Shown: positions 34,374 through 46,387, counted from the stretch's first letter. The stretch is 64,000 nt of DNA from Aplectana chamaeleonis (GCA_029168955.1 JAPDOI010000370.1:124001-188000); one strand, 5' to 3'. Numbers and translations are program-made. Notes: generated by a model from the sequence alone, not told the origin.

Positions 34374-36602
34374 TAGTTCTCTCAGAGTTCCTCTTTGCTA
34401 GAGCTAAGATTCACGAATAGCTTACCGTTTTCTGATCATTGTTTGTCGTCAGTGGATGTACAAGCTGATTATGCCCACTCGACCGCTCCGTTTTTGAGGC
34501 TTAGCCTTGGGGCCCATACTTTTTCTTGAACAATTCCATTCACGGCAGAATACTCCTATCGCGGAGCCTCATTGCTGATTGAAATGTTTATTATCCAAAA
34601 GAGGTTCGAAATCTGCAAAAGTTCGCGAAAGTTCGTCGAGAAAAAGTGGCTTCCAAAAACTCGCAAAACTTCCTTCTTGAACTTCTGCTCTCTGGTAGAC
34701 TCCTCCCTTGGTGTGTAGAGAGCTCTTGTTCCGGTGGAGAGATGGGCTCCTCGCTGTTAATGGCTTGCATAGGATATTCTTTGTCTTCACCGGGAATCTT
34801 GGAACTGTGCAGAGCGGGAGCGCACTTCAGTATATGTTTGATGTGCTTTCACATAATCAACGCAAGAAAGTATGTATCTCCAAGGTAGGCCCTGGAAAAC
34901 ACATGATCCGATCTACTGCAAAGATGATTGTGACAAGCATGACCCCGGATTCAACCGAAGAAGCAAAAGACGCACCGACAGAGTAGTATGAGACCCAGTG
35001 ATACATTCAAGTGGAAGGCATTTTTGGTGTCAAGATAGGGAACCGGGAAGTCTAACATGTTATTAATCGGCTTCATTGAAATGCTGACCTACTTCTGAAT
35101 TTCGATCTTTCCTCTTACACTGAAACATATTTCCAAGATAGCTAGTTTTTGAAAAATAAGCCGACCAGACGAAGCCCTGCAAGAGTTGGCCACGAATTTC
35201 GGTTCGAATTCAGGGAGAATAATTCGCCCCTCCAAGTAGGGAAGGTCTTATTCTTCCAAGACTGACAGCAATAGCTTCAATGCTTCATTTATAGCTCGAA
35301 GCGCGAGCATCTACTTCCGCTGGCAATTGTGCTCATTAACCTTATTCACTAAGCTCTCTTGTGCCTTAATTTCATGTCTGCGTAGTTTTGCCGCAGTTTC
35401 TTCGTCATAGCAATTGCCATTTGTCATTTCTCTCTTCTGAAAAATGTGGTATTTGGCGCAGTAATTGCGTCTCCTTGAAGTTGGTGTCCGTTCGCCCCTC
35501 GCTCCGTCCACCACCCCGTGTCTGTGTGATTTGGTTCTCGGCGACTGCCTTTAATGGTTGGTGCGGGCGCGCGAATCACGGATGTTTTGCCGGCCACCGA
35601 TCGCGCGGCCTCGTTTTGAGCTGGCACGCCCGGTTGACCCGCTTTCGATGCTTTGCTGGCTGGGGTTGACTGTGGGGCGAAGGGGTGAAGGGGGAGTCAG
35701 CCAGCCATCAAGCAATCACTCGTTCGTTCATTCGTTCGTTAAAGTTCGTTCCTGTTTTTACGGATCTGATTCCATTTTTTCTGAACCTCTCTGTCTGTCA
35801 CTCTCATTTCCCTTTATGATGAGACTAGAATTAAGATTTCATTTCCTGATATAATTATATCTTATCGGTGTTCTAAGCAATCACGTGTTTCATATATGAA
35901 TTTGTTGCCATTCGATTGATTTCGTGTACAACCTTCGTTCCAGGTGTGGCATTGACCTGTGATTCCAATTTTCTATCTATGTCTCATCAAGGCAGATTGT
36001 TTTGAAATCGTGTATTACCCCAAATTTTGAAGGAACAGTTACCTTAAGGCTCACTTTTTTGACACCTTGTCATAACCTCTCTCCCCAGCTTCTGACTGCA
36101 TGCTTTGGTGTACTCCAACAAGAACTCAGAAATTCGTTACCGCGTGTGGTCTTTAATACCACATATTTAACGCTCTGGAATAGTTAGTGAGTATGAGTGC
36201 CATGCTATGTACACAGGAAATGTGTAAGACTTTTCTCACTAACAATCGTTTCGAAAGAGAGGTGGACTGTTGAAAAGTGTTAGTTCGGAGCCTTCTCCGT
36301 ACGTTTCATTTTCGTTTGAAATTTCTCTTTTTCAAGTGTTTTTTTTTCTGAAATGACTGTCCTGTTGCGAAGGTTCGTCGAGATCTGATCATGATGTGTT
36401 TCATGAAGTGACACAAAATGTGCGAAACGCGCATCTCGCTGCAAGGAACGTAATCGTGGGGAATATCACAGACTGCTACAAAGAACTCCTAAATTTAGGC
36501 CTAACCGGACTAACTTGGGAAGCACATTTGGTTGAAACCGCAACCGCCGTTCCAAGAAATTTCATACCAGTTGATATACTTCCTATGTGCTTTTGAATCG
36601 GA
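34374..36602. other. No confident gene; one possible exon
   Basis: The only frame of note is 34708-34986 (+), listed separately. A GC-richer stretch at 35490-35700 precedes a short (TTCG)n run near 35718. The rest is AT-rich with short ORFs. Confidence 0.35.
34708..34986 (+). CDS. Unrecognised ORF, possible terminal exon
   Basis: The frame encodes about 90 residues ending SMTPDSTEEAKDAPTE and a TAG stop. The acidic, Ser/Thr-rich tail and SGSALQYMFDVLSHNQRKK look more protein-like than neighbouring frames. A donor-like AAG|GTAGGC occurs at 34882-34887, so the coding part might end there instead. I do not recognise the family, and no flanking exon could be joined. It may be a chance ORF. Confidence 0.2.
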   Translation: MVCRELLFRWRDGLLAVNGLHRIFFVFTGNLGTVQSGSALQYMFDVLSHNQRKKVCISKVGPGKHMIRSTAKMIVTSMTPDSTEEAKDAPTE

Positions 36603-37108
36603 GTTTGTAGCTGCTGAAGACTACTCTTGAACTGTGGCAAATTTCCTTAATTGAACGATAACGTGAGGGTACAGACGATTGTCAGGGTGTTCAGAAAAAT
36701 TGTTTTGAATTTGACTGAAAGCATGTTTCTGGGAGTTATTCGGAGTCCTGAACTCGAATCTAGGGTCTATTTCTCGATATTCTGACGCTTACTGTTGGTC
36801 AAGGTAGAGAGAATGCTAATTAGCAGGCGCAATCTAACCTAGTTTTTTGAAAGATAAATGGACCTCAAATTTGTGTTAGGCCCCCGGGATAACCCACTTA
36901 GGGAAGTTTTGAGCTAAATCTGAGACATTTACCTAATTACCGTATCTCACCATAACCTACTGTAGTCTATCAAAAATCGAGAAGCGAATTTGTCACAATT
37001 TATCTGAACGTTCTGAGAATGGCCTGATGGGTGCACCCCTACCTTAGCGCTCATTTGAGGAAACCCTCACAATTCGGTTCAGAGAAGCCTTTAGCAGCTA
37101 CAAACATA
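36603..37108. repeat. Segment bounded by GTTTGTAGCTGCT inverted repeat
   Basis: TTTGTAGCTGCTGAAG at 36604 is roughly inverse to TTTAGCAGCTACAAA at 37091. The interior contains GAGCTAAATCTGAGAC, ACCGTATCTCACC and ATCAAAAATCGA, members of the family at 43560-44240. A TIR element is possible, but the ends are short. Confidence 0.35.
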
Positions 37109-37200
37109 GATTTAAACCGCCACTGGAAGTATATTGACTAGTTTGAATTCCGCTGGGAACGGCCTTTTCGACCAGTTGTGATTCTCTTTCAAGTTTTGAA

Positions 37201-37422
37201 GACTATCCTAAACGGGGAGGGGTACTCAAGCTTCAAGTCAGAAATTAAATGAACCACCGATCTATAACGCTATTAATCGAAGTATTTCTATAGAGATTCA
37301 TCTACAACAATGATTGATAGCAGCATCAAGCATTTTTTATCAAGTTTTCCACTCATTTTTACGAAGTGGTTCATTTCGTTTCTGACTTGAATCTTGAGTG
37401 CCCCCCCCCGTTTAGGATAGTC
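37201..37422. mobile_element. 222-bp MITE with 57-bp terminal inverted repeats
   Basis: The arms 37201-37257 and 37366-37422 share GACTATCCTAAACGGGG, TACTCAAG, TTCAAGTCAGAAA and AAATGAACCAC in inverse order. The right arm has a C9 run where the left has GGGGAGGGG. No clear target duplication. Non-coding. Confidence 0.75.
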
Positions 37423-38529
37423 CCACGTTTACGATTATTAGATGCTTCAGTTTCCTATCCCATTCGCAACTGAGGAATTTTCGGAATCAAAAGCCTGAGA
37501 TTCCCTCATGATCTGGCGTTGTACCGATCCTCATCTTCTTTTGACGAGAGAAAGATTCAGTAATCATTCCTCCCTCCTAGAATTAACTGTTTTATGCCAT
37601 GAGTTTGCGGTCGCTCCCCTACTCCGCTGCCACTCACCCCGTAGGGCCAGCGAAGATTATCGGGTTCCTGCAGAACGGTTTCGGTGTGTGCTTTTGTTCA
37701 TATTCTGGATTTACATATGCTATCTCGTGATAGGCGATATTTCAAAACAAGACGCGAATGTTAGAGTCAGAGGTAAAACATCAAGAATCCATGCTCTTCT
37801 GCATGTGGTTCTACTCCCTGATCTACTTCAGAGGAGGTTATGTGATAATGTTGCTTCTGTGGGTTTCAGCATGTTTCGCTTTTCAGATTGTTTATGGATA
37901 GAATTTGTTTGAAAATCATTTCCCTTCGGCTGACTGCAAAAGTCGGGGGATGTTATTACTTGTCGATCGTACAAGGGCAGTCTACTGCAGTTGGTCCTCA
38001 TCATCACAGTTCGCGCCAACAGACTAAGAAAATCGAAATCAACACTAGCATGACTTGCAACACACACACACACACACGAATTTTCCATTCGATCGATGGA
38101 TGTCATTTATGAATCTATGTCAGATTGCCAGAACATTGAAGGAAACCTGGGCGAGGAGATAGAAGTAAGTCGCGAATTTAAAAAAAAAGTTCGAGGGCGG
38201 TCCCGCATGATGGCAGGTAGCGAGGGTGACCCTCGTGACACAGATTCCATCCGGATTCAGGGTTAGACATCTACCCGGATAATCGCTCCTTTCCTGCCTC
38301 ACTAAAAGGTCAATGCAAAAAAAAGGTTTTGTCCTTCAATGCTATTTCATTCTGCGCCCTGATTGAATCCAAAGGCACATCGAGACTTGTGCGAAATCAA
38401 GAATCTCAAAAGTCCATGCCTCCATAACGCGCAGGACTATGGCATCGGCTTGTATATTATTCCTTTCGATTTGTCACGGGGAGATTAAAGTCTGGCTAGG
38501 TAGGTGAACCGGTAGGATGCACGCGTACT
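37423..38529. other. No recognisable gene; short (CA)n
   Basis: A short (AC)9 tract lies at 38060-38077. The ORF at 37508-37912 (+) has one hydrophobic stretch but no family resemblance. Confidence 0.4.
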
Positions 38530-38559
38530 TTGTCATGCGAAGTCTAAACGGACCGCAGT

Positions 38560-38686
38560 GTCTGTTGTGGTTATTTTTCTCGTTGCAAAAATGGCGCAAA
38601 CTTGGTGCATGTAGAATATGCACTATGTAGGTTTGCGCCAACGTATTTTGCATGAGCAAAAATAACCGCAACCGACACTTCGATCC
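38560..38686. mobile_element. Palindromic MITE with TGGCGCAAAC core
   Basis: GTTGTGGTTATTTTTCTC and AATGGCGCAAAC on the left pair with GTTTGCGCC and GAGCAAAAATAACCGCAAC on the right. Weaker matching extends outward (GCAGTGTC and GACACTTC). The inner GGCGCAAACTTGGTGCATG resembles the cores at 17971 and 57533. Confidence 0.65.
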
Positions 38687-38690
38687 TTGT

Positions 38691-39980
38691 AGACTGCACA
38701 TGTGCGGCGATGGCTTGATCGTTTCCCGGACAGCTAGATATCGGGAGGCCCTAGCTTTAGCGTAATCCAATTATGCACACTCATGCAGTGTGGCCAGCAA
38801 GCACATTTCGCTACGAGCAGACGGTATTATTTTACAAACGTGGACTCTCGAATAAAAATTTTATTTTCGGTTGCTGCCAACTACTAGAATAACATTTCAC
38901 ACAGGATTCCGCTATATCTCGGATTCTTGCCGTACACTGCGCCAATGGATTTCGACGGTCACGTTTCAGGTACATATGTACCTACATAGTCGCCACCCCA
39001 CATTTCAAAGATGCGTAAATAATTGAACCAACAATAAATAATTTACGACGTGCATCGCAGAAGTCTTACAATTTAGACTTGCATTTGTTTTGGGCAGTTT
39101 TCTTAGTTTCGCTCTGAATTAACTCACATTGGGAAAAGACTAAGTTATGATTGATGTGCAATAATAAAATCCTGAAGACAACTATTCAAAAATTGGCGAA
39201 TCAGTCACAGAGCAATGTTTTATGTAGAGTGGAAAAGTGGGTAGAAACATCCTTTGAGTAATGAAAATTTCTAGTTAAAAGCAGGACTATGATTATTACG
39301 CGATTGTTTTTACGGGCGGCGTGAGGCCAACATTCGCGATTGTTATCAATAGATTGAGATCTGTATTTTTCAGCGAATTTCGTGAGTGTGTTACCATGGT
39401 TGTCAACTCCGAGTATTTTGATTTTTGTCTTTGTAGATGAATAGACGGCGAAATAGGTGCGTGGGAATTTGTCCAAAAAATCGAAAGAAGAAAATAAAGA
39501 AAAAGAAAAAAAGAACCTAAGTTCAAAATTTCGTAGATGAATTTGGTTTGGCAAGGCAGAAAAGGCCGAAGTGCAGTCAGTCATATTTTTTCGTTCTTTT
39601 TCTCCGTGGCTTTTTCGAAACAGCGCCAAGCCTCTCCCACTCCATACAGATCTGTTCGCTCAAGTTCTGCCATGATTGCTGTCTGCAGTGAGGTTTAAAA
39701 TAGAATGGGAGAGCAGATGAGAAGCGATGCGAGGGCTGGGATGTTTATGGCTGCCCCCGATCATTCTTCCATCAAAGTATGTAAATGTGCCTTTCCAACT
39801 CCACGATCAATGCCATTTGCGACATAGACCCATTTTGGTGCTGCGTGGAAGGCCGTTCGCCTGCCGCTACTTGGTGGCTGCAATTCGGCCAGCCGCCGGC
39901 CGCCACACGACGATGGCCTAGATCCATCGCCTAGTTCAACTCCAACCTCTCGACTCGGTTCTCACCACATGCAACACTCC
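38691..39980. other. No recognisable gene
   Basis: AT-rich sequence. The minus-strand ORFs at 39201-39629 and the plus ORF at 39727-39921 show no domain. Confidence 0.4.
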
Positions 39981-40403
<423 letters not shown>

Positions 40404-40407
<4 letters not shown>

Positions 40408-40950
40408 CTTGACTTCGGTCATAGTCAACCTTGAAAAGAGAACTTTCCCATCTACATATTCATCTCCTTATATGAATAATTCTGCTTCTCTCTAAAATTC
40501 TTTTTCCCCTTCGTGCAGCTCCACCCACCCTTTTCTTCGTCTAGTTAGTTCTATCTTTCCAGACAGACTGCCTTCCCATGATCATTTTTTGAGGAGTGCT
40601 AACGTTTGACATAAGTGAAAAAATGTAGAAGTGACAGTCGTTTCATAACGATCTTGGGGGACGTATCCATTCATATCTTACTCCGTTATCATGTCTTTGA
40701 TATGCGGCATGACGAAAACTACTCTCTCTGTTCATTTTCTCTTGCTCAATTTTGGTTGACAATGATGACTGATTTCGGATCAAATTAGTTATCGCACTCT
40801 CGGAAACCATTGTTTTTTTTTGAAAATCATATCTTTCTAAAAAAACGGGTCTTCTGTCCACGATGATTGATTTGGACAAATAGTCTTTAGTGTCTTTGAT
40901 AAAAGTAGTAGAGTGAGGCATACGCACACGTTTTGGACCTGCCTTTTACA
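40404..40950. other. No confident gene
   Basis: A minus-strand ORF at 40643-40927 encodes 94 residues of mixed charged composition (KDTKDYLSKSIIVDRRPVF) that I cannot assign. No splice-joined neighbour was found. Confidence 0.3.
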
Positions 40951-41091
40951 GAGGCCGGATTCATCATTGCGTTAACCATGTGTTTGTCGAATTGGGATGG
41001 GTTTTTTCGCGTGCAGAATCGCGCTAATTCTGGCGCTGAAGCCAGCCCAAATCCTTAAACCCAGAGTTGGCGCAATGATGAATCCGGCCTC
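40951..41091. mobile_element. 141-bp MITE with GAGGCCGGATTCATCATTGC ends
   Basis: GAGGCCGGATTCATCATTGC (40951-40970) is inverse to GCAATGATGAATCCGGCCTC (41072-41091), and the match extends a few bases inward. The tip GGCC(G)ATTCATCA is similar to the element at 52141. No clear target duplication. Confidence 0.75.
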
Positions 41092-41940
41092 AGGGCAACC
41101 TTGGGGAAGGGGGAGGGAAATGTCCTGCATCATTTTGTGGGTCTTCGTACTTATTTTGGCTTTTGAGTTTTCTGGGACATATGCATAAAAAACCCAAGCA
41201 AGGAAACCAAGATGGCAGAACAGTTTCGCTCGCTTCAGATGAATTTGGCATACTTTTTCTTGACAACCTAGTGAGATTTCTCTCTGCCGGCCCAGTACCT
41301 TCGTTTAACTTGGAAGTGACAGGCGCTAGCGTTCTTGTTCATTGCGACTCCTGTTTTGATTCTTTGGGAACACAGAGTCCCGATTTGTCCGAACTTCCGA
41401 ACATTTTTTCCACTGCTCACAAGTATCTGCCACATTGACCTACTTTCACAATTTTGAAGATTGCATTACAAAAAATTCGTGAGCTTAGCTAGCGATCATG
41501 TGATTCAAATCGTTCTCGTGTAACCTGCAGAAAGGAAATCGTACCTTAAAAACTTTTTGAATTTTTCTTTTCAAAAACTCGAAGAATTTGAATCTTTCAA
41601 GAGCATCTAATCGTAAGCAGTTTCAGGACGGCTCATTAGTTTGTTTCGATTTCTAAGTACCATGTGGGAACTCACCGGTCGTGTTATAGCTGTTTGCAAC
41701 TCCTTTGATTTCATTCGTTGGAAAACGAAGTTTTTTCCGAGGCGGGGTACATCTGTAGTAATGATTATGTACTGAAGTTTTCATAGAACAGTGATATACA
41801 CTGTAGTTGTTCCAAGTGAAATTTTTGTTTGAATATCCGGCTTTCGATGTGAGTTAACCACCACCTTCGAGTGCGAGCTTACCACCAACCCTACGCGAGT
41901 AAACCGTCAGGTCCGTGCTAGCTTACAATTCTTCGATTTC
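41092..41940. other. No recognisable gene
   Basis: The ORF at 41163-41438 (+) has no domain I recognise. No repeats seen. Confidence 0.35.
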
Positions 41941-42500
41941 GATAAGAGGTCATCAGGGACCCCGTAGAAAGCGTGCAGGACCCCAAGGAGGTCGCGCAAA
42001 ATGTGTGCGGGACCCCAGTGGAAGTGTGCAGGATCTGTGCCGGATACTAGTGGGAGTGTGCAGGACACGGGTGGGGGTACGCAGGATGTGTGCCGGACCA
42101 TAGTGGAAGTGTGCAGGGTGTGAGCAGGATTTCTCAGTAAACTCCCACACGCTTTCCACAACGTCCTGCGCACCTCCTGTGGTCCTGAACATACTACTTC
42201 CCCGACGTCCTGCATACTCCCACTCAAGTCCTGAACGGATTGCTCGACCTACTGCACATTCCCAGTGAAGTCTTGCACACATTCCACGATGCTCTCCACT
42301 TATTCCTTGACTTCTTGCACACTCCCAGAAATTTCCTGCGCACATTCCATGACCCCTGCACAATCCCAGTGGTCCCGCGCACAATCTGAACGCTCACTCG
42401 GGATCCCGCTCATCTGCACACTCCCACGGAGGTCCTGAACACACCCTGCACACACCCTCTAGGGTCATGCGCCACTTCGTCAGCGTCCTGAATGTTTTTC
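41941..42500. repeat. Inverted minisatellite with GGGAGTGTGCAGGAC core
   Basis: Plus-oriented units run from about 41945 to 42130 (for example AGTGGGAGTGTGCAGGAC). Minus-oriented units (for example GTCCTGCATACTCCCACT) run from about 42140 to 42500. The turning point is near 42135. The core is shared with 12597-12850. Reading frames here are by-products. Confidence 0.7.
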
Positions 42501-42567
42501 ACCACGTCGTGAGTGTTCTTCAGCAAAGGAAGCGCGAAGAACACTCGTCATCGTATCCGATCTCGCG

Positions 42568-42605
42568 TTAAAGGCATTGTACGCGCTAAAAACCACTCAC
42601 CGTTC
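42568..42605 (+). mobile_element. Solitary TTAA-family left end
   Basis: TTAAAGGCATTGTACGCGC resembles the left end of the element at 59068 (TTAACGGCACCGTACGCGC). No right end was found in the next 2 kb, so this is a fragment or a broken copy. Confidence 0.4.
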
Positions 42606-42730
42606 TTTGGGTTTAAATTATAGGTTGGATCCGCCTGAAACGTAGGTACAGTTTTTGGGTCACCAACACATTATTGTGAAGATATGGGAGATCGTATGGG
42701 TCGAGCTCCGTCAAAAGAGTATCAACTGTA

Positions 42731-43120
42731 TCACCTGTTTTCCCGCTGATCATCGATACTGTCGAGCGGGCGCCAGTAACGTCTCCATTTGTCCCTATCG
42801 CGCGCCAAAGTTTGCCAGGAAATCCTACTCGCTCTAGGAACACGAAGACTCACCCTCTTTCGGTCAAGGCTCTTGGTGAACAAATCCGACCATCGTGTTG
42901 GAGGATGGCCAGTAATGCGCCTGAGGTGCCGCGGTACACAATCTATTACAGCCCTTGTCCAACGGTTATCCTCGAAACGCATTACGTGCCCGACCCACCT
43001 GATTTTCGACGACTTAGCATATTCGACCGCATCCCTGATTTTTGACCGTCTGCTCAGTTCGGAACTCATTACTCCTCACACTTGCGTGAAACGTGACACT
43101 CCAAGAGCATGCTTGGAGTG
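42731..43120 (-). pseudogene. 3' fragment of an RTE-type non-LTR retrotransposon
   Basis: The minus-strand frame reads LGVSRFTQV, then a TGA at 43079-43081, then MSSELSRRSKIRDAVEY, KIRWVGHVMRFEDNRWTRAV, TGHPPTRWSDLFTKSL, ARDRDKWRRYWRPLD and DDQRENR with a stop at 42731. This is the conserved C-terminal tail of nematode RTE/APE-type retroelement polyproteins. It is clearly another family from the element at 8904-11900. It is 5'-truncated, as is common for target-primed insertions. Its upstream edge coincides with the 11-bp-stem palindrome GACACTCCAAG/CTTGGAGTGTC at 43096-43123. Confidence 0.8.
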
Positions 43121-43204
43121 TCGAAAGACTATATACATAGAAATTTTTCAATAAAGAAGAATAAGACCAAGTTTTCTTGGTGGGCACAGTTAAGAAGGGG
43201 GTCT

Positions 43205-43335
43205 CTGGACGTATTTCCGATTTCCGAATTCCGCTGGTTTTTGGCGTTCCGATTTCCGATTTCCGAAATTTCGAAAGTAGTTCCGATTTCCGATTTTCGC
43301 AATTCAGAAAAATTTTTCGCTCATCCCTGCTTAGA
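43205..43335. repeat. Simple-sequence region of TTTCCGA words
   Basis: Repeated ATTTCCGA and GATTTCCG words, ending GCTCATCCCTG, which resembles a hAT tip. Similar TTTCTG- or TTCCG-rich stretches next to ATCCCTG occur at 24560-24656 and 49580-49670. Confidence 0.5.
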
Positions 43336-43339
43336 GGGC

Positions 43340-43560
43340 GCGCCCTCTGATTCCAGATAGCGAGAATTTACGGGTTTGAGACGATAGCTAAAACTCGCAT
43401 ATTCTTGTGTCGATGGTACAAGAGTGCAAATTCTTTGCATATTCTTCGTAAAAACGAAGGCTAAATTTGATATATTGATATAGCTGATGCTAAACCCGCA
43501 TATTCTTGCTTTAATGTTGTAGCGAGAATTTACGGGTGTAGCGACAGCCTTTCTGCTAAA
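43340..43560. repeat. TAGCGAGAATTTACGGG repeat block
   Basis: It contains TAGCGAGAATTTACGGGT twice (about 43367 and 43520) and ACCCGCATATTCTTG. These are shared with the interior of the element at 27597-28246. Probably a fragment of the same family. Confidence 0.55.
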
Positions 43561-44240
43561 ACATGTATGTAGGGGTAATCTGGGGTGCTGAACACGAATC
43601 TGGGGTTTGCTTGTCGAAATACTAAGCTTTATTGTAGGTTACGGTAGGTAACATGCCATCTAGGAGTCAAAACCTACCCTAATATTCCGAAAATCGACAA
43701 ATGGACATCGAATTCGTATTCAGCACCCCAAATAACCCCCACATAGAAACTTTGAGACAAATCTGAGACTTTGACTAAACTACCTTATACCCACCGTAAT
43801 CTACCGTAAGCTGTCAAAAATCGATAAACTGACATCAGATTCGTGTTGAGAACTCCAAATAACCTTCAGAGAAATAATTTGAGCAAAATCTATAGTAGCA
43901 CTCTGGAAATCGTTAAAAGTCGAGATTTCCCATCGAATTCTTCCCCGATTTTAATCTGTGAACGAATACACTCGGAAACTTCGGAATATCGAAAAATGAA
44001 CCTCAGATTCGTGATCAGCACCCCAAATAACCCCCCAGAGCGATTTTTTAGTCAAATCTGGAATATTTTTCTAAAACGCTTCGAGAGCCCTCTGATTGGT
44101 ATAAATAAACGCCCAACCGAAAATCCGTACAAGTCCAAAACGCTGTCAGTCTGCGCAAAGTTTGGAAAATGTTCCTTCAACCAAACTTTGCCAAGGGGGG
44201 TAGTTTTGGGCGCTGAACACGATAATGAGGTCCGTTCGTG
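43561..44240. repeat. Degenerate tandem repeat with CAGCACCCCAAATAACCCC
   Basis: Units containing ATTCGTNTTCAGCACCCCAA followed by AAATCTGAG or a variant occur at about 43705, 43830 and 44008. An inverted one, GGGGTGCTGAACACGAATCT, lies at 43582. Spacing varies from 125 to 180 bp. Related fragments lie at 29640-29890 and 36700-37000. Confidence 0.6.
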
Positions 44241-44431
44241 GATTTTCTTGAAATAGTGCGCTTTTTGGAGGGTACAATAAGTACGAAAATCAGAGAAAAA
44301 ATGCCTATAACTTTTTTTCAGAGTGGGTATAGGCAGCTGCGATGGGCATATTTGAACTTTTCGTCCGAAAATGATTCTAGAAAAGTACATTTCATTTGGA
44401 ATGGTCACTATGGCTTATTGTGGTTCACTTG

Positions 44432-45708
44432 TAAGTGGTATTTGAGGCTGAGATCAGCCACGTGGAGTGTTTTTGTTCTGAAACTGAGTGTATTTATCAT
44501 GTACATCATATGCTTAGGTATTTGTACCTCATTTCAGTGTTTTCTTGTTTGTCTCTCTTCACTTAAAAGTCTGTGTTCTTTTAGAACTTCTAGAAGAAGA
44601 TGAAATATGCTTTGTATGTAGGATAGGTTTGTTGCAATATGCCGAAAATTTACAGATTGTTCGAATGATCTTCTCCCAATAATAAGAAGTTAAGCTCATC
44701 TCCTGGTATGAGAACGAATACGGATACTCGCCTCGTGTTGTCGACTTACTCGCCTAAATCGCCAGCAAGGCTCAAATAAAGTGCTTGACGCGCTCACCGT
44801 TTGCGCTCTCAATAAATATAAATGATCTGATCTAGAAGAGTTTTCTTTAGTGTATGACTGTGATCTGAAGTTATGCTGTCGATTGCTTTCCGATTTGGTC
44901 TGTTTCAAACGATATCTATGTGGTATATTTCGGTACACCTTAATAAACACGTATGACTGATTTTTCTTTCATGTAAACGCAGTTATTTTCAACATGTCAA
45001 TAGTGTAGTGATTTTTTCCGCTCTTCACTACTTTCCATCCTTCGAGACTGAAAAAGAACTGCATTATGTCAGAAAAATCGTACACATGTTTACTACGATT
45101 AACCCATTCACGACCGCATATCTCATCACAAGAAAGTGCTTTTCGAATATCGAGTTCTCACCACAATGAGGAATGCCTGGACATATGTACGCTTGATCGG
45201 AATGTTCACCTTCCTACATTTGCCTACAAGTTTCGTCGTACGTGTGCAGCTGCGCCTTAACACCGTATCTGAACCTTTGTTCAAAAAAACTTGGTCTGCA
45301 ACAGAAACCCTGACTGCCAAAATTCTTCGGCAGCTAATTTTTTCTGGTGTTCCACGCACTCGGATTTTCGGGAAAGTAATCATTGTTTGAATTTTCGTGA
45401 TAAATAGTCGGGGATCGTGCCTACCATTACTGCTAAGCAATATCAAAATATCAAATTTTCGTCTCAACATCCACACCTGTCTTTATCTTAGGCCCAACAA
45501 TCAGCTGACAAGATGGACTCCCAAAAAATATGAAACAGGTGGGCGAGCAAGCAATCCAAGAGAACGCAGACTTTTTAGTGAAGAGAAACAAGCAAGAAAA
45601 CACTGAAATGCGTTATAAATACCTAAGCATGCAATGTACATGATAATTACACTCAGTTTCAGAACAAAATCACTCCCCATGGCTGATCTCAGCCTCAAAT
45701 ACCACTTA
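44432..45708. mobile_element. Fold-back element with about 160-bp arms
   Basis: The left arm 44432-44590 and right arm 45554-45708 are inverse copies: TATTTGAGGCTGAGATCAGC, TTTTGTTCTGAAACTGAGTG and CATTTCAGTGTTTTCTTG. A PIF/Harbinger-like element abuts the right end at 45709. The interior includes a TTAACCCATTCACGACC end at 45098 and otherwise has no recognisable gene. Confidence 0.7.
45102..45400. mobile_element. CCCATTCACGACC-type TTAA element, left end
   Basis: TTAA (45098-45101) is followed by CCCATTCACGACCGC, matching the ends at 4553 and 15642. Downstream GCTTTTCGAATATCGA resembles the sequence inside the 15602 copy. The right terminus was not found, so the extent is a guess. Confidence 0.4.
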
Positions 45709-46184
45709 AGCCTAGTTTTGACTGCAGGTGGTCGCTGCGGCCATGCGAGGGACAACTGTTCCCCTTTCATCGCGCGTAATGGAAAGCCGCTCCAATTGTG
45801 ATCGCTTCGTGGCAAACGTCCTACATCGCTGGGTCGCGGCGACGAAATCTTATGTTTTACTGCATCGCTACTTGAAGAGCGATTCTCAATGGTCGCTGAC
45901 CATCGCTCCATCGCGGCCAAAATGGCAGCGATGGAGCGATTGCCAGCGAATGACACGTTTCGTCTAGTGAACGTTGACCCTTTCACATGACAAGACCAGT
46001 GTTTTTGAGTCGAAACGCGTTATTGATGAATACCAGCCATTAATTTTACTGATTGATTGAATTTCTTCTATCATCCGTGGACCTATGCACTATGAACAGA
46101 ATCGCTGCGGCTGCTAAATCGCTGCAGCAGCGGGTGCAAAATCGCTGCGATGAAAAACAGCAGCGATGCAGTCAAAACTAGGCT
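45709..46184. mobile_element. 476-bp MITE with TTA flanks (PIF/Harbinger-like)
   Basis: The inverted ends are AGCCTAGTTTTGACTGCA and TGCAGTCAAAACTAGGCT, 18 bp perfect. TTA lies at 45706-45708 and 46185-46187, fitting the TWA target of PIF/Harbinger. The interior has many ATCGCTGC and GCAGCGAT words in both orientations, probably subterminal transposase-binding repeats (inference). Non-coding. Confidence 0.8.
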
Positions 46185-46248
46185 TTAGGTGTGACGCTGA
46201 CGCTCGATGATACGATAACGCGCTCCACGGCGAATGCGGTTACGGTAA

Positions 46249-46384
46249 GGCCTATTTCACACTCCCACCGCTGATCGCCGCGGTGGCATGCTCTGAATAC
46301 AGGTCGACGTGCGGCGCGATCTCGATCAATGCTCATGGTTATCATTCCGTCGCGTCGCGCGGCGATCAAACTTTGAAAGAGGCC
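46249..46384. mobile_element. 136-bp MITE with TAA flanks (PIF/Harbinger-like)
   Basis: The ends are GGCCTATTTCA and TGAAAGAGGCC, with inner arms CTGATCGCCGCG and CGCGCGGCGATCA. TAA lies at 46246-46248 and 46385-46387. Non-coding. Confidence 0.75.
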
Positions 46385-46387
46385 TAA

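Noticed and set aside
41907..42384. ORFs with GPLGLCRGHG-type repeats
   Set aside because: By-products of the inverted minisatellite.
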